Assembly: GCA_022846075.1 (NCBI GenBank)
Contig: AP025582.1
Coordinates: 2,604,001-2,668,000, forward strand
Source: Oscillospiraceae bacterium
Lineage (GTDB): Bacteria > Bacillota > Clostridia > Oscillospirales > Oscillospiraceae
Reading direction: 5' to 3'
DNA: 64,000 nt
The translations under genes were made by a program, and so were the position numbers. Shown one piece after another: positions 18,601 to 33,600 of the stretch (position 1 is the first letter of the stretch; every line of letters begins with the position of its first letter). The notes under the pieces were generated by a model. It ran no database searches. It was not told the DNA's origin and saw nothing but the letters and a program-made list of their open reading frames with translations.

Positions 18601-21600
18601 GGGGCTGTCTTTTCGCATCACCAGGCCCCAGCGGTCGGCGTGGGGGAGCCCCAAATAATTATATTTAGACAGGTCCACCTCCTGGGCCAGGACCGCGAAG
18701 TCCAGCAGACCCTTGTCCAACCGCTCCGACACATCCTCGGTGTTGCCGCTGTACAGGTGCAGCCGGATACGGGGGTATCGCTCTTGCAGGGATTTGACGC
18801 ACCGGGCCAGGTATTTGACCCCGTCGGACTCGGCGCAGCCGATGCGGATATCCCCGCCGGCGATCTCCCCCATGGCCTTGAATTCATCGGCGGTCTTATC
18901 CACCATCTCCAGGATGTCCTCCGCACGTTTGCGCAGAAGCATCCCCTCGTCGGTCAGCTTGACGCTGTAATTGCTGCGGACAAACAGCTTTTTGCCCAGC
19001 TCCCCTTCCAGGTCCTTGAGCTGCTTGGATAGGGTGGGCTGGGAAACATGAAGGCGTTCCGCCGCCCGGGTGATGTTCCCCTCCCGGGCCACCTCCAAAA
19101 AATAGCGCAGGACACGAAATTCCATACTGGCACCTCCTGCCTCCAGCATAGCAGAAACAGTTATTCGATTCAAGAATAACTTGATATAGAAAACGGGTAT
19201 TTGATATTTCTAGATGACAGACTTATACTCAAAACAACAGGAGGTGGTACCATGGCGGAGGCGTCAGACATCCAAGGCATCCTCTATCAAAATCTGATGG
19301 ACGCGGGCTGCGACCGGAAGACGGTCCAGCAGTGTATGGCCCTATCCCAAAGCGGGAAAACATCCGAGCTGCTCCGGCTGCTCGCCGGTCATCGGAAAAC
19401 ACTGCTGGATGCGGTCCACCGGAACCAAAAACAGCTTGACTGCCTGGACTACCTTGTCTATCAAACAGAAAAAGAACAGCGTCAGGAGGAATCACAATGA
19501 TCCAATTTGATTTTAACAACCCCACCCATCTGATTTTTGGCAGCGGCAGCATCGCCGAATTGGGCAAACAGAAGCTGCCGGGCAAAAAGGCGCTGCTGCT
19601 CATGTCCGTCGGCAAGTCCGCCCAGGTCAGCGGCGCCTATGGCAAGGTGACGGCCCAGCTCAAAGCGGCGGGCGTGGCGTGGGCCGAGTTCGCCAAAATC
19701 ATGGAGAACCCGCTCAAGAGCGTCATCATGGAGGGTGCGGCCTTTGCCCGGGACAACGGCTGCGACTTCATCCTGGCCCTGGGCGGCGGCGCGGTGCTGG
19801 ACGCCTCTGTCGCGGTCTCCGCCATGACTACTAACCCCGGCGACCTGTGGGACTATGTGCAGGGTGGCACCGGCAAGGGGCAGCCCCTGGCAAATCCCGG
19901 CCTACCCATCGTCACCGTCACCCTGACTGCCGGCACCGGATCGGAGATCAACTTCTGGGGCGTCATCTCCAACCCGGATACCCACGAGAAGATCGGCTTC
20001 GGCGGCCACCCGTCCCTGACCCCGGTGCTGGCCATCGTGGACCCGGAGCTCATGCGCACCGTGCCGCCCAAGTACACCGCCTACCAGGGCTTTGATGCCT
20101 TGTTCCACAACACCGAGGTGATGATGAGCAAGGGCGTGAACCTGATGAGCGAGACGCTGGCCCTCTCTGCCATCGAGCACATCGCCCAGTACCTGCCCCG
20201 TGCCGTCCGGGATGGGAACGACCTGGAGGCCCGGGAGCACGTTGCCTATGGCAGTACGCTGGCGGGCATGACCATGCAGCTCACTTCCACCACCGCCCAG
20301 CACTCCATGGAGCACGCCATGAGCGCCTATCATCACGACCTGCCCCACGGCGCGGGCCTTATCATGATCTCCAGGGCCTTTGCCCAGTTCTTCATTGAGC
20401 GCCACGCTTGCGACGGGCAGTTTGTAAAAATGGCGCGGGCCATGGGGATGCCCACCGCCGACAGGCCGGAGGATTTTATCACTGCCCTGGTAAAGCTCCA
20501 GGAGGACTGCGGTGTGGCCGGTCTGAAAATGAGTGACTACGGCTTTGTGCCGGAGGAGGCCATGACCCTGGCCAAGGGGGCCCGCTCCATGCAGGGCGGC
20601 CTGTTCGCCGCCAATCCCTGCGAGATGACTGACGAGGACTGCGCGGAGATCTTCCGCAAGTCCTACCGCTGACGGGGAGGGCCTGCGATGAATCCCGATG
20701 ACCAGATTAAGACCGGACTAAAAGACCCGGAGGCCATGCGTGCCGCCAGCCAGCGGGCGCTCCGCCTGACCATGGAGCTGAACGGGGCCTATCACACCCC
20801 GGAGGAGGTGCGGGAGCTGTTCTTTCAGCTTATCGGCCAGCCGGTGGATGAGACCTTCTGCCTGTTCCCGCCCTTCTACACTGACTATGGTCAGAACATC
20901 ACGGTGGGTAGGAACGTCTTCATCAACACCGGCTGCCGCTTCCAGGACCAGGGCGGCATCGTCCTGGGGGACGGCGCGCTCATCGGCCACAACGTGGTGC
21001 TGGCCACCCTCAACCATGACGAGGACCCGGCCAGGCGCCACATCCTCCACCCGGCCCCCATTATCCTGGGCAAAAACGTCTGGATCGGGGCCAACGCCAC
21101 CGTGGTCCCCGGCGTCACCATCGGGGACGGGGCCGTTGTGGCCGCTGGGGCGGTGGTAACGAAGGATGTGCCGCCCAATGTAGTGGTAGGCGGCGTGCCT
21201 GCCCGTATCCTGAAACAAATCGAAACGGAGGAAACAGAATGAAAAAGAAAGTTCTGGCCCTGTCCACCAGCCCCCGGCGGGGCGGCAATTCGGAGCTTCT
21301 GGCTGACGCTTTCCTGGCCGGCGCGGCGGAGGCGGGACACGAGACGGAAAAAGTCTGTCTTTACGGGAAAGACATCCAGTTCTGCCGAGGATGCCTGACC
21401 TGCCAAAAAACAAAACGCTGTGTCATCCGCGACGGCGTGGAGGAGATTCTGGAGAAGATGCGCCGTGCAGACGTGCTGGTCTTCGCCACCCCCATCTACT
21501 TTTATGAAATGAGCGGCCAGATGAAGACCCTGCTGGACCGCACCAACCCCCTGTTCCCGGCGGAGTACGCCTTCCGGGATATCTACCTGCTGGCGACGGC

Positions 21601-24600
21601 GGCGGACGGGGACGAGAGCGCCATGGACGGCGTGGTGAAGGGATTGGAGGGCTGGATCTCCTGCTTTGACCGGGCCAAGCTCTCCGGTGTGGTACGGGGC
21701 GTGGGCGTGGACGGACTCGGCGCGATCCAAGCCTACCCCGCCCTCCTGGAGCAGGCTGCCCAGATGGGGCGGAGCCTTTGAACAGGAGGCTGCATATGAG
21801 AAAACGGTTTTTATCCTTGGCGCTGGTATTCTGCACGCTGAGTCTGCTGACGCTGCCAGCCTGCGCGGTGGAGGGGCCCACGGCGCCCTCCGCCGCAGCG
21901 GGCTCGGGGGTATTTACAGATGTAGCCTCAGATGCCTGGTACGCGGAGGCCGTCCGATTCTGCGCCGAACAGGGTATCATGGGCGGCACCACCGATACCA
22001 CCTTTTCCCCCGACGGTTCCATGACCCGCGCCATGCTGGCCGCCGTGCTCTACCGCATGGCCGGAAGTCCTTCTGTGACATCTGATGTCGATTTTACCGA
22101 CGTGGCCGGGGGCGCGTGGTACAGCGGCGCGATATCCTGGGCCTCCGGCTCCGGCATCCTGTCCGGCTACGGGAACGGTGTGTTCGGCGTGGACGATCCG
22201 GTGACACGGGAACAGGCCGTGGCGGTCCTCTGGCGCTATGCCGGGTCCCCCACATCCGGCACGGCGGGGGACGCCTTTGCCGATGGGGCGTCCATCTCCA
22301 CTTGGGCGCTGACCGCCGTGAACTGGGCCAAAGCCAACGGCATTCTGAATGGAAGGACAGGCAACCGATTTGACCCCAAGGCGGAGCTCACCCGCGGGGA
22401 AACCGTCGTGCTTTTGTATCGCTACATGAGCCGCGCTCCGGAGGATGCGCCGCTTTCGGAGCAAGTTCTCGTGATTTCCGTGGGCGGCAGGGACTTCACA
22501 GCCCTGTTGGAGGAGAACGCTACGACCCGCGCGCTGGCGGAGCGGCTTCCCCTCACAGTGACCATGAATGAGCTCAATAGCAACGAGAAATATCACGATC
22601 TCCCGGAAAGCCTCCCCACCGACCCGGAGCGGCCGGGGGCCATTCAGGCAGGAGACCTAATGCTGTACGGCTCGGACTGTCTGGTGTTGTTTTACGAGAG
22701 CTTTAACAGTTCCTATTCCTATACCCGCCTGGGACGGATCACTGATCCGGCCGGATTGGCCGAGGCCGTAGGCAGAGGAAATGTGGAGGTGACCTTCCAG
22801 ATGCAGACACAGGAAAACGCACCAAATACCAATACGGGGAATAAAATCCTGGTGGCCTATTTCTCTGCTACCGGTACCACCCGGACCCTGGCTGAATACG
22901 CGGCCGATTTCCTGGATGCCGACCTCTATGAGATCGTACCGGAGGTTCCCTATACCGCCGATGATTTGAACTACAATAACAGCACCAGCCGGGCCAACCG
23001 GGAGCAGAACGATTCCTCTGCCCGCCCCGCGATTTCAGGGAGCGTGGAGGATATTGAGGATTATAATGTCGTTCTCTTGGGTTACCCCATCTGGCACGGC
23101 CAGGCGCCAAAAATCATCTATACATTTTTAGAAAGCTACGATTTTTCCGGGAAGACCATTGTGCCGTTCTGTACCTCCCACAGCAGCGGCATCGGCTCCA
23201 GCGATACGAACCTCCACGCCCTGGCGCCGGGCGCAGACTGGCGATCCGGCAGGCGGTTCCCCGGTGGGACTGGCCGGGAGACGATCACGGACTGGATCGA
23301 CGGACTGGAGCTGCCCCGGACGTCTGCCGCGACGGATGTTGGGGTATTCGACTTTGAGACGAGGACCGTCATGCTCAACAGCGGCTACACCATGCCCATC
23401 AACGGCCTGGGGACCTACTCCCTGACCGGCGAAACCTGCTTTGCCTCCGTGTCCGCGGCGCTGGAACGGGGCGTCCGGCTCATCGACACCGCCTATATGT
23501 ACCACAACGAGGTGGAAGTTGGGCGCGCGGTGCGGGAGTCCGACATCCCCAGGGAGGAAATTTTCGTCATCACCAAACTCTACCCAAGCCAGTTCTCCGA
23601 TGCGGAAGCGGCCATCGACCAGGCACTGGAGACCCTGGGACTTGATTACATCGACATGATGCTGCTCCACCACCCGGGCGATGGAGATGTGGCCGCCTAT
23701 CAGGCCATGGAGCAGGTGGCGGCCGAGGGAAAGATTCGCTCCATCGGCCTGTCCAACTGGTATGTGGAGGAATTGGAGGAATTTCTGCCCCAGGTGAGCA
23801 TCCCCCCGGCCCTGGTGCAGAATGAGATACACCCCTACTACCAGGAAAACGACGTGATCCCCTATATCCAGAGCCTTGGTATTGTGGTGCAGGGCTGGTA
23901 TCCTCTGGGCGGCAGGGGCCACACTGCCGAGCTGCTGGGGGACGAGGTCATCTCCGGCATCGCCGCGACCCACGGCAAATCATCCGCTCAGGTCATCCTC
24001 CGCTGGAATCTCCAAAAGGGCGTGGTGGTGATTCCGGGCTCCAGCAACCCCGACCATATCCAGGAGAACACGGAGCTCTATGATTTTGAACTGACTGAAG
24101 CGGAGATGGCGCGGATCAACGCCCTTGACCGGAATGAAAAGCATGACTGGTACTGACGTGCAGGTATACCACACCTTACAAGCCCCAGTCCATTCCGGGG
24201 TTTAAAAATGAAAAGCGATTAAAACGATAGCCTGATGATAAATATCAATTTTACCTTGTTATAAAGAAGTGGCTTAAACACTGGGCTTTTTAGCCTTTCT
24301 TGCTTTTAGGACTCTAAAATAGGCCAGTTTTTAATAGAAAAACACGTAAAAAAGTAGGATTTGCGCAGGTTCTAATCCCTACACTTGTGGCAAAAAAAGA
24401 AGGAATTTTGTCATAAGACAAAATTCCTTCTTTTTTTGGGTTTCGTGCCGCGGTGCGGCACTCCCCCCGATTTGATTTCATCCGCGGCCGGGCGAAATGA
24501 ATTCGCCCTGCGGAAATTCTCCGCCGCTTTTGGCGGCTCCGAATTTACGGCGCGCTCGCGCCGCCCCGCTGTGCGGGGCCCCTTCTTCTCAATATCGTTT

Positions 24601-27600
24601 TTGCCGCCCGCGGCTCTGTCCCTTTCCCCTCATCCCCAGGGAACGGTATGAAAAAGCCGCGGCCGACTCTCCCCAAACCCGGCTTTTGCTTTTCTCCGAT
24701 CCGTGCTATAATGATGCCGGGCCTCCGGCGGAGCGGAGGCCCGGCATCATTATGGAAAGAGCGTGGGAGACATGCACAACGAGCTGACCCGGAAGGATAT
24801 CGAGCTGATGAAGCAGGAGCTGGACGAGCGGCGCATCCGCCTGCGGCCCAAGCTGCTGGAGGCGGTGAAGGAGGCCCGGGCCTTCGGGGACCTGAGCGAG
24901 AATTTCGAGTACAAGGCCGCCAAGCAGGAGAAAAACCGCAACGAGGGCCGCATCCGCTACCTGGAAAATATGATCCGCACCGTCCGCATCATCGACGAGG
25001 GGGGCAAAAACGGCGGCGTGGCCCTCTACGACAAGGTCACCGTCTTTCTGGAGGACGAGGGGGAGACCGAGGTCTACCAGATCGTCACCACCATGCGCCA
25101 GGACGCCCTTCACGGCCTTATCAGCCGGGAATCCCCCGTGGGAAAGGCCCTTCTGGGCCGACAGGTGGGGGACCGGGTCCACATACAGGTAGATGAGCAC
25201 TATGGCTATGACATGCTCATCCAGGCCATCGAGAAGGGCCGGGACGACGGGAGCATCCCCCTGAACAAGTATTGATCCGGGGGCGGAGCGCTCCGGGCGG
25301 GCCCGTTGGACCCGCCCGTTTTTTACACAATTAGGGCTGGAACCCTTTCCAGCTTTATGGTATACTACATTGGTAGACTTTACGGAAGGAGGCCCACCCA
25401 TGGCCGAACTTTTTTTGCCCGTCCTCTCCCACTTCGAAAACGGCAACCCCTGGTCGGCCAGCGCCGGCCGGATGCGCTACCGGATCAGGCCGGAGGACGG
25501 CGGCCTCACCACCCAGGTATGGGAGGGCCCCTGGGCCTATGAATTTTCCGACGTGGAGGAGACCCGCGCCTTTCCCCTCTCCCAGGAGGGGCTGGACCAG
25601 CTGCCCTCCTGGCTGGAGCAGTGGCGGCAGACCATCGAGGCCCGCCCCCGGCGCACCCTGGCCGAGGACATCGCCCGGCGGGACGCCCACGCGGCCCGGG
25701 AGACACAGGATTGACGGCTTTCCGCACAATTTCATCGCCCCCGGCGGGCCGGCACCGCTCCACCCAGGTGGAGACGGTGCCGGCCCGCTGTTTTTTGTCT
25801 CCGCTTTTTTCCATTCGAGGGAATCTTCCCTTGACCTTTTCTTGAAAGAGTTGTATAATTTACACAATTTAAATCTTTAGTTTAGCGTTCTTTGTGTACA
25901 TTTTACAGCACCCAATTTCTGGGGATTTCAATTTTTGTAATAATTTACCAACTCGTCGGGAGGTCTTTATTGTGCAAAAGAAAACAACGGCCGTCCAGCG
26001 CTCGCCGCTGGACCGGTTTTTACAGGGAAGCGAGACCCATCTCCAGGATTTCCTGGGCAGCCATCCGGTGACCCAGGGAGGCCGGGAGGGCTACTCCTTC
26101 CGGGTATGGGCCCCCCACGCAAAAAAAGTCTGCCTCATGGGCGACTTCAATGGCTGGGACGTGGAAGCCCTCCCCCTCTCCCCCATCGGCGGCGGCGTGT
26201 GGGAGGTCTTTGTCCCCGGACTGGAGCGGTACGACACCTATAAATACGTCATCCACACCGCTGACGGACGGGCCCTGGCCAAGGCCGACCCCTTCGCCTT
26301 CCACGCCGAGACCCGGCCCGGAAACGGTTCCAAGCTCTATGACCTGTCCGGCTACCAGTGGGGGGACGCCAAGTGGCTGGAGTGGCGGAAAACCCACCCG
26401 GTCTACACCGCCCCCCTCAACGTCTACGAGCTCCACCTGGGCTCCTGGCGGCGCACCGGGGAGGACGAGTTTTTGAGCTACCGGGACATGGCCCAATACC
26501 TGGTGCCCTACGTGAAAGAGATGGGCTTCACCCACGTGGAGCTGATGCCCGTGATGGAGCACCCCCTGGACGCCTCCTGGGGCTATCAGTGCACCGGCTA
26601 CTTCGCCGCCACCAGCCGCTTCGGCACCCCCCACGACCTGATGTGGCTCATCGACCAGCTCCACCAGGCGGGGATCGGGGTCATCCTGGACTGGGTGCCC
26701 GCCCACTTCCCCAAGGACGGCTTCGGCCTCTACCAGTTCGACGGCCAGCCCTGCTACGAGTACGCCGACCCCCGGAAGGGGGAGCACGCCGAGTGGGGCA
26801 CCATGGTCTTCGACTACGCCAAGAACGAGGTGCGCTCCTTCCTCACCTCCTCCGCCCTCTTCTGGCTGGAGCAGTACCACGCCGACGGCCTCAGAGTGGA
26901 CGCGGTGGCCTCCATGCTGTACCTGGACTACAACCGCTCCGACGGCCAGTGGGTCCCCAATATCCACGGGGGCAAGGAGAACCTGGAGGCGGTCAGCTTC
27001 CTCCAGGATTTGAACACCGCCATCTTCGCCGCCTGTCCCGACACCATGATGATCGCCGAGGAGTCCACCGCCTGGCCCCTGGTCACCGCCCCGGTGAGCG
27101 AGGGGGGCCTGGGCTTCAACCTGAAGTGGAACATGGGCTGGATGAACGACATCCAGCATTACATCAAGCTGGACCCCTACTTCCGGCAGTACAACCACCG
27201 GGACATCACCTTCTCCCTGGTGTACGCCTTCTCGGAAAACTATATTCTCCCCCTCTCCCACGACGAGGTGGTCCACCTGAAGGGCTCCCTTCTGGCGAAG
27301 ATGCCCGGAGAGGACGAGATGAAGTACGCCGGGGTGCGGGCCTTCTACACCTACATGCTCACCCATCCGGGGAAAAAGCTCCTCATGATGGGCAGCGAGT
27401 TCGGCCAGTGGCACGAGTGGCAGTTCGAGCACTCCCTGGACTGGCACCTGCTGGACCAGCAGGACGCCGACGGCGAGCGCCACCGCCGGCTCAAGGCCTT
27501 CTTCCAGGCCGCCAACAGCCTCTACCTCCAGCGCAGCGAGCTGTGGGAGGAGGACTTCGACTGGAAGGGCTTCCAATGGCTGTGCGCCGACGATTCCGGC

Positions 27601-30600
27601 GGCAACACCGTGGCCTTCCTCCGCAAGGATAAGAAGGGCTCCTTCCTGTTGGCGCTGTGCAATTTCTCCCCCGTCCCCCGTCCCGGCTACCGGGTGGGGG
27701 TCCCCGTGGGCGGCAAGTACGAGGCCATTTTGAATTCCGACGACGCCGCCTTTGGCGGCAGCGGCGCGGGGGACGTGGGACTCATCTCCTCGGAGAAGAT
27801 CCCCTGCCACGGCCAGGACCAGTCCATCGCCGTGGATCTGCCCGCCATGAGCTCCGTCATCTACCGCTGCGCGCGGAAAAACCCCGTCCGGAAAAAGGCG
27901 GAGCCCAAAAAGAAGAGCCCGGCAAAAAAGGAACTTTGAGCGTTTCAAGCAGTTCCCCTTCGGGTCCACCGGCGGGGGACGCCCCTCCAGCGCACCACCT
28001 GTCCCAGCGTCCCATCAACAACGAGGTGATAAGATGAAAAAGGAATGTGTAGCCATGCTTTTGGCGGGCGGCCAGGGCAGCCGGTTGTTTGCCCTCACCC
28101 GCAAGGTGGCCAAGCCAGCCGTCCCCTTCGGGGGAAAGTACCGCATCATCGACTTTCCCCTGTCCAACTGTGTCAACTCCGGCATCGACACGGTGGGCGT
28201 CCTGACCCAGTATCAGCCCTTGGAGCTCAACGCCTATATCGGCAACGGCCAGCCCTGGGATCTGGACCGTTCCGACGGAGGGGTCCACATCCTGCCCCCC
28301 TATGTCCAGGAAGGGGACAAGGGCACCTGGTACAAGGGCACCGCCAACGCCATCTTCCAGAACATCAGCTTTCTGGAGCAGTACGACCCGGAGTACGTCC
28401 TCATCCTCTCCGGCGACCACATTTACAAGATGGACTACTCCGAGATGCTCCTCCACCATAAGCAGACCCACGCCGCCTGCACCATCTCGGTGATGGAGGT
28501 CCCCATGGATGAGGCCTCCCGCTTCGGCATCATGAACGTGGACGAGAACGACACCATCTACGAGTTCGAGGAGAAGCCCAAAAAGCCCAAGAGCAACCTG
28601 GCCTCCATGGGCATCTACATCTTCACCTGGTCCAAGCTGCGGGAGTACTTGATGGCCGACGAGGCCGACGAGAAGTCCTCCAACGACTTCGGCAAAAACA
28701 TCATCCCCGCCATGCTGAACGCCGGGGAGGTGATGAGCGCCTACCGCTTCTCCGGCTACTGGAAGGACGTGGGCACCATCGACTCCCTCTGGGACGCCAA
28801 CATGGATATGCTCTCCCCCGACGCGGGCTTCGACCTCTACGACCCCGAGTGGCCCATCTACGCCCGGGCCTCGGCCCAGCCTCCCCACTTCACCGGCGCC
28901 TGCGCCCAGATCACCCACTCCATCGCCACCAGCGGATGTGCCATCTACGGCAAGGTGGAGAACTCCGTCCTCTTCCACTCGGTGACCATCGAGGAGGGGG
29001 CCCAGGTGCGCTACTCCATCCTCATGCCGGGCACGGTGGTCAAGTCTGGGGCGGTGGTGGAATACGCCATCGTGGCCGAACGGGCCGTCATCGGCGCAGG
29101 GGCCCACGTGGGCACCGCCCCCCCGGGCGGGGACGAGTGGGGCATCGCGGTGGTGGCCCAGGACATCAAGGTGGGTGACGGGGCCGTGGTGCCGCCCAAG
29201 GCCATGGTCACCCGGAACGTAAAGGGGGTGAGGGCATGAAGGATCTGCACGGCATCATTTTCGCCTACCGCCAGAGCCCCGATCTGCGGGAGCTGGCCCA
29301 GAAGCGCAACGCCTGCTCCATCCCCTACGGCGGCCGCTACCGCCTGGTGGACTTCGCCCTGTCCAATCTGGTGAACGCCGGGGTGGACGACGTGGGCATC
29401 ATCGTGCACACCTCCTACCAGTCCCTCCTGGACCATGTGGGCTCCGGCAAGGACTGGGACCTCAGCCGCAAGCACGGGGGCCTGCGCATCCTGCCCCCCT
29501 TCAGCTTCTCGGGCAAGCACCAGTCCGGCCACTACCGGGGCCGGATGGACGCCCTGGCCGGGGTGTACTCCTACCTCCAGAACATCCGGCAGGACTACGT
29601 CCTCCTCACCACCGGCGACCTGGCGGCCAACCTGCCCATCGCCGAGATCTTCGCCCAGCACCTCTCCTCCGGCGCCGACATCACCGCCGTCTGCGCCCCG
29701 GTGAGCCAGGCCGATCCCCGGATGACCAACTATTTCACCCTGGACGACGAGGGCCGGGTCACCGACATCGCCGTGAATCCCCCCGCCCACAACGGGGACG
29801 CCTCTCTGGAGACCTACATCCTCTCCAAGTCCCTCCTCCTCTCCCTGGTGGACCAGTGCGCCGCCCACGACGTGGCCTCTTTCAGCCAGGGGGTGCTGCT
29901 GTCCACCCGGGGCCGGGTGGACCTGCGGGCCTACCGCTTCGACGGCTACGCCGCACGGGTGCTGTCGGTGGCGGGCTACTTCCAGCGCTCCATGGAGCTG
30001 CTGGACCCCACGGTCCGCGCCTCCCTCTTCAACCCAGACCGGCCCGTCAAGACCAAGGACCAGTCCAACCCCTCCACCTACTACGGCCCTGACGCCCGCT
30101 CGGTGAACTCCCTCATTTCCGACGGCTGCGTCATCGAGGGCACGGTGGAGAACTCCATCCTCTCCCGTGGGGTCCGGGTGGAGAAGGGGGCCCGGGTGGA
30201 GAACTGCATCCTCATGCAGCGCACCACCATCCAGCAGGGGGCCGTCCTCCGGTACGCCATCACGGATAAGAACGTCCGGGTCTGCCAGAGCCGGATGCTC
30301 ATGGGCCACGGGACTTACCCCCTGGTCATCGCGAAGAACGAGATCGTGTAAGGCGGGAAAGGAACGCCGTGGAAGCCTCCCCTTCGGCCCGCGGCTTTCC
30401 GCTTCCCCCCGCCCCCGCTTCCGCCGCCGGCTTTTCCCCGTTTGGGGAAAGGCTGTCCGCGCCCTTACCTCCACCAACGAAAGGAGACCTGTTCTATGAA
30501 TATCCTCTTTGCCGCCTCCGAGGTTGCTCCCTTTATCAAGACCGGCGGACTGGCCGACGTGGCCGGCTCTCTCCCCCAGGCCTTGGCCCGGCTGGGCCAT

Positions 30601-33600
30601 GACGTGCGGGTCATCCTCCCCCTCTACGACCGCATCGGGGAGGACTGGCGCAGCCAGATGACCTACCTCCAGTGCTTCCACGTCCATCTGGCCTGGCGGA
30701 CGCCCTACTGCGGGCTCTTCGAGCTGAAGAAGGACGGGGTCACCTACTATTTCGTGGACAACGAGTACTACTTCAAACGCAAGGACATCTACGGCCACTA
30801 CGACGACGCCGAGCGCTTCGCCTTCTTCTCCCGGGCGGTCATCGAGTCCCCCGGCCACCTGGGCTTCTGGCCCGACGTGATCCACTGCAACGACTGGCAG
30901 ACCGCCCTGGTGCCCATCTACCTGCTGGAGGAGCGGGGGGTGGTGCCCGAGCTGGCAAACGCCAAAAGCGTCTTTACCATCCACAACATCGAGTACCAGG
31001 GCCGCTACGGCCGGGAGCTCCTGGCCGACCTCTTCGGCCTGGCCGACGGGTATTTCCATGAGCATATGCTCTCCTATTACGGGGACGTGAATTTGATGAA
31101 GGGGGCTATTTACGCCGCCGACTACGTCACCACCGTCTCCCCCACCTACGCCGAGGAGCTGCGCTACGCCTTCTACGCCCACGGGCTGGAAGGGGTCGTG
31201 GCCGACAACGCCCACAAGATGAAGGGCATCCTGAACGGCATTGACACCGTCCGCTACGACCCCTGGCGGGACAAGGGCCTCAGCAAGCTCTACAACGCCA
31301 AGCAGCCCCAGGGCAAGAAGGCCTGCAAGACCGCCCTCCAGAAGATGGCGGGCCTGAACGAGGACCCCCACGTCCCCATTATCGCCTGCGTCTCCCGGCT
31401 GGTGAGCCACAAGGGCTTCGACCTGGTAGTAGAGGCCCTGGGCGGCATCATGGACATGAACGTGCAGATGGTGGTGCTGGGCACCGGCGACTGGAAGTAT
31501 GAAGAGGCCTTCCGCAACGCCGCGGGCCAGTATCCCGGCCGCTTCTCCGCCCAGATCATGTACTCCGACGCCTTCTCCACCGCCATCTACGGCGGCGCCG
31601 ACCTCTTCCTCATGCCCTCCATCTCCGAGCCCTGCGGCCTCTCCCAGATGATCGCCATGCGCTACGGCACCCTGCCTGTGGCCCGGGAGACCGGCGGGCT
31701 GCGGGACACGGTCATCCCCTGGAACCAGTTCACCGGGGAGGGCACCGGCTTCACCTTCGCCAACATCGACGCCGGGGACATGCTCTGGGTCCTGCGCCAG
31801 GCGGTGGAGCTCTACCAGGGCGATACCAAGGCGTGGAAGACCCTCCAGAAGAACGCCATGACCACCGATTTCTCCTGGGACCGCTCCGCCGGGGAGTACC
31901 GGGAGATCTACGGCTGGATCACCGGCAAATAAAAGGCCTTTTTAGAGGGAACGCCCACGTCGTTTGGCTCACGGCCAAATGAAAGGCTTCCCCTGGGGGA
32001 AGCTGGCTGCGAAGCAGACTGATGAGGGGAACTTATCCCTTTAGCAGAGCCTTTCCCATTTTCCCCAGTTCCCCTCATCCGGCCCTTCGGGCCACCTTCC
32101 CCCAAGGGGAAGGCTGTGGCGGCTATCTTACGGCCAAAGGAAGGGCTTTCCCCCGGGGAAGGCCAATGAAAGGCCCATCCCGGTATGTGCGATGCGGAAG
32201 GAGGCCGCCGGAGGCGGCCTCCTTCCCTGTCCCCTCTCCCCGCCGCATATTTGACAACCCGGCGGCAATATGATATAGTGACGCCGCTGTTCAACTTGGA
32301 AACGTTTCCAACTCACAACCCCGAGAATGGAGTGAATTTTTTGCGGAAATATACAAAAAAAGAACTGATGGACCTGATTATCGGCAAGCTGCGCCGGAAC
32401 TTCGGCCGGGACGTGGACGAGGCCACCTCCCAGCAGATGTTCCAGGCCTGTGCCCTGGTGGTGCGGGACATCATCTCCGAGCGCCAGCTCAAGTCCGCCG
32501 ATAAGGAGCGGGACGAGCACGCCCGCCAGGTCCACTACCTGTCCATGGAGTTCCTCATGGGCCGCTCCCTGCGGAAGAACGCCTACAACCTGGGGATGGT
32601 GAAGCCCCTGACCCAGGCCATTGAGGCCCTGGGCTTCTCCGCCGCCGACCTCTTCGAGGAGGAGCCTGACGCCGGTCTGGGCAACGGCGGCCTGGGCCGC
32701 CTGGCGGCCTGCTACCTGGACGCCGCCACCACCCTGGACATCCCCCTCACCGGCTACACCATCTGCTACGAGTTGGGCATCTTCAAGCAGAAGATCGTGG
32801 ACGGCCAGCAGATCGAGCTGCCCGACAACTGGCTGGACAGGGGCGGGGCCTGGCTCATCACCAAGATGGACGAGACCGAGGAGGTCCGCTTCGGCGGCAC
32901 GGTGAAGGACGTGTGGTACCCCGACGGCTCCCACGGCATCGACCACTCCGGCTACACCACCGTGCTGGCCGTGCCCCGGGATATGCAGATCGCCGGCTAC
33001 AAGACCAACCAGGCCAACGTCCTCCGGCTCTGGGACGCCAAGAGTCCCACCCCCGTGGACATGTCCCTCTACTCCGCCGGGGAGTACCTAAAGGCGGTGG
33101 AGCAGCAGGCCAACGCCGAGGTCATCTCCAAGGTCCTCTACCCCGAGGACAACCACCGGGAGGGCAAGTCCCTGCGGCTCAAGCAGCAGTATTTCTTCGT
33201 CTCCGCCACGGTGCAGTCCATCTGCCGCAAGCACAAGGCCGAGTACGGCACCCTGCGGAACTTCCACGAGAAGCACGTCCTCCAGATCAACGACACCCAC
33301 CCCACCCTGGTCATCCCGGAGCTGATGCGCATCCTCCTGGACCAGGAGGGCTACTCCTGGGAGGACGCCTGGTATATCGTCAGCCGCAGCGTGGCCTACA
33401 CCAACCACACCGTCCTCTCCGAGGCCCTGGAGCGCTGGCCCCAGGATCTTGTGGAGAGCCTTCTGCCCCGGATCTGGCAGATCATCGTGGAGATCTCCAA
33501 CCGCTACCAGTCGGAGCTGTCCGCCTACTGGAACGGGGACCAGTCCAAGCTGGAAAAGCTGGCCATCATCTGGGGCCACGAGGTGCGCATGGCCAACCTC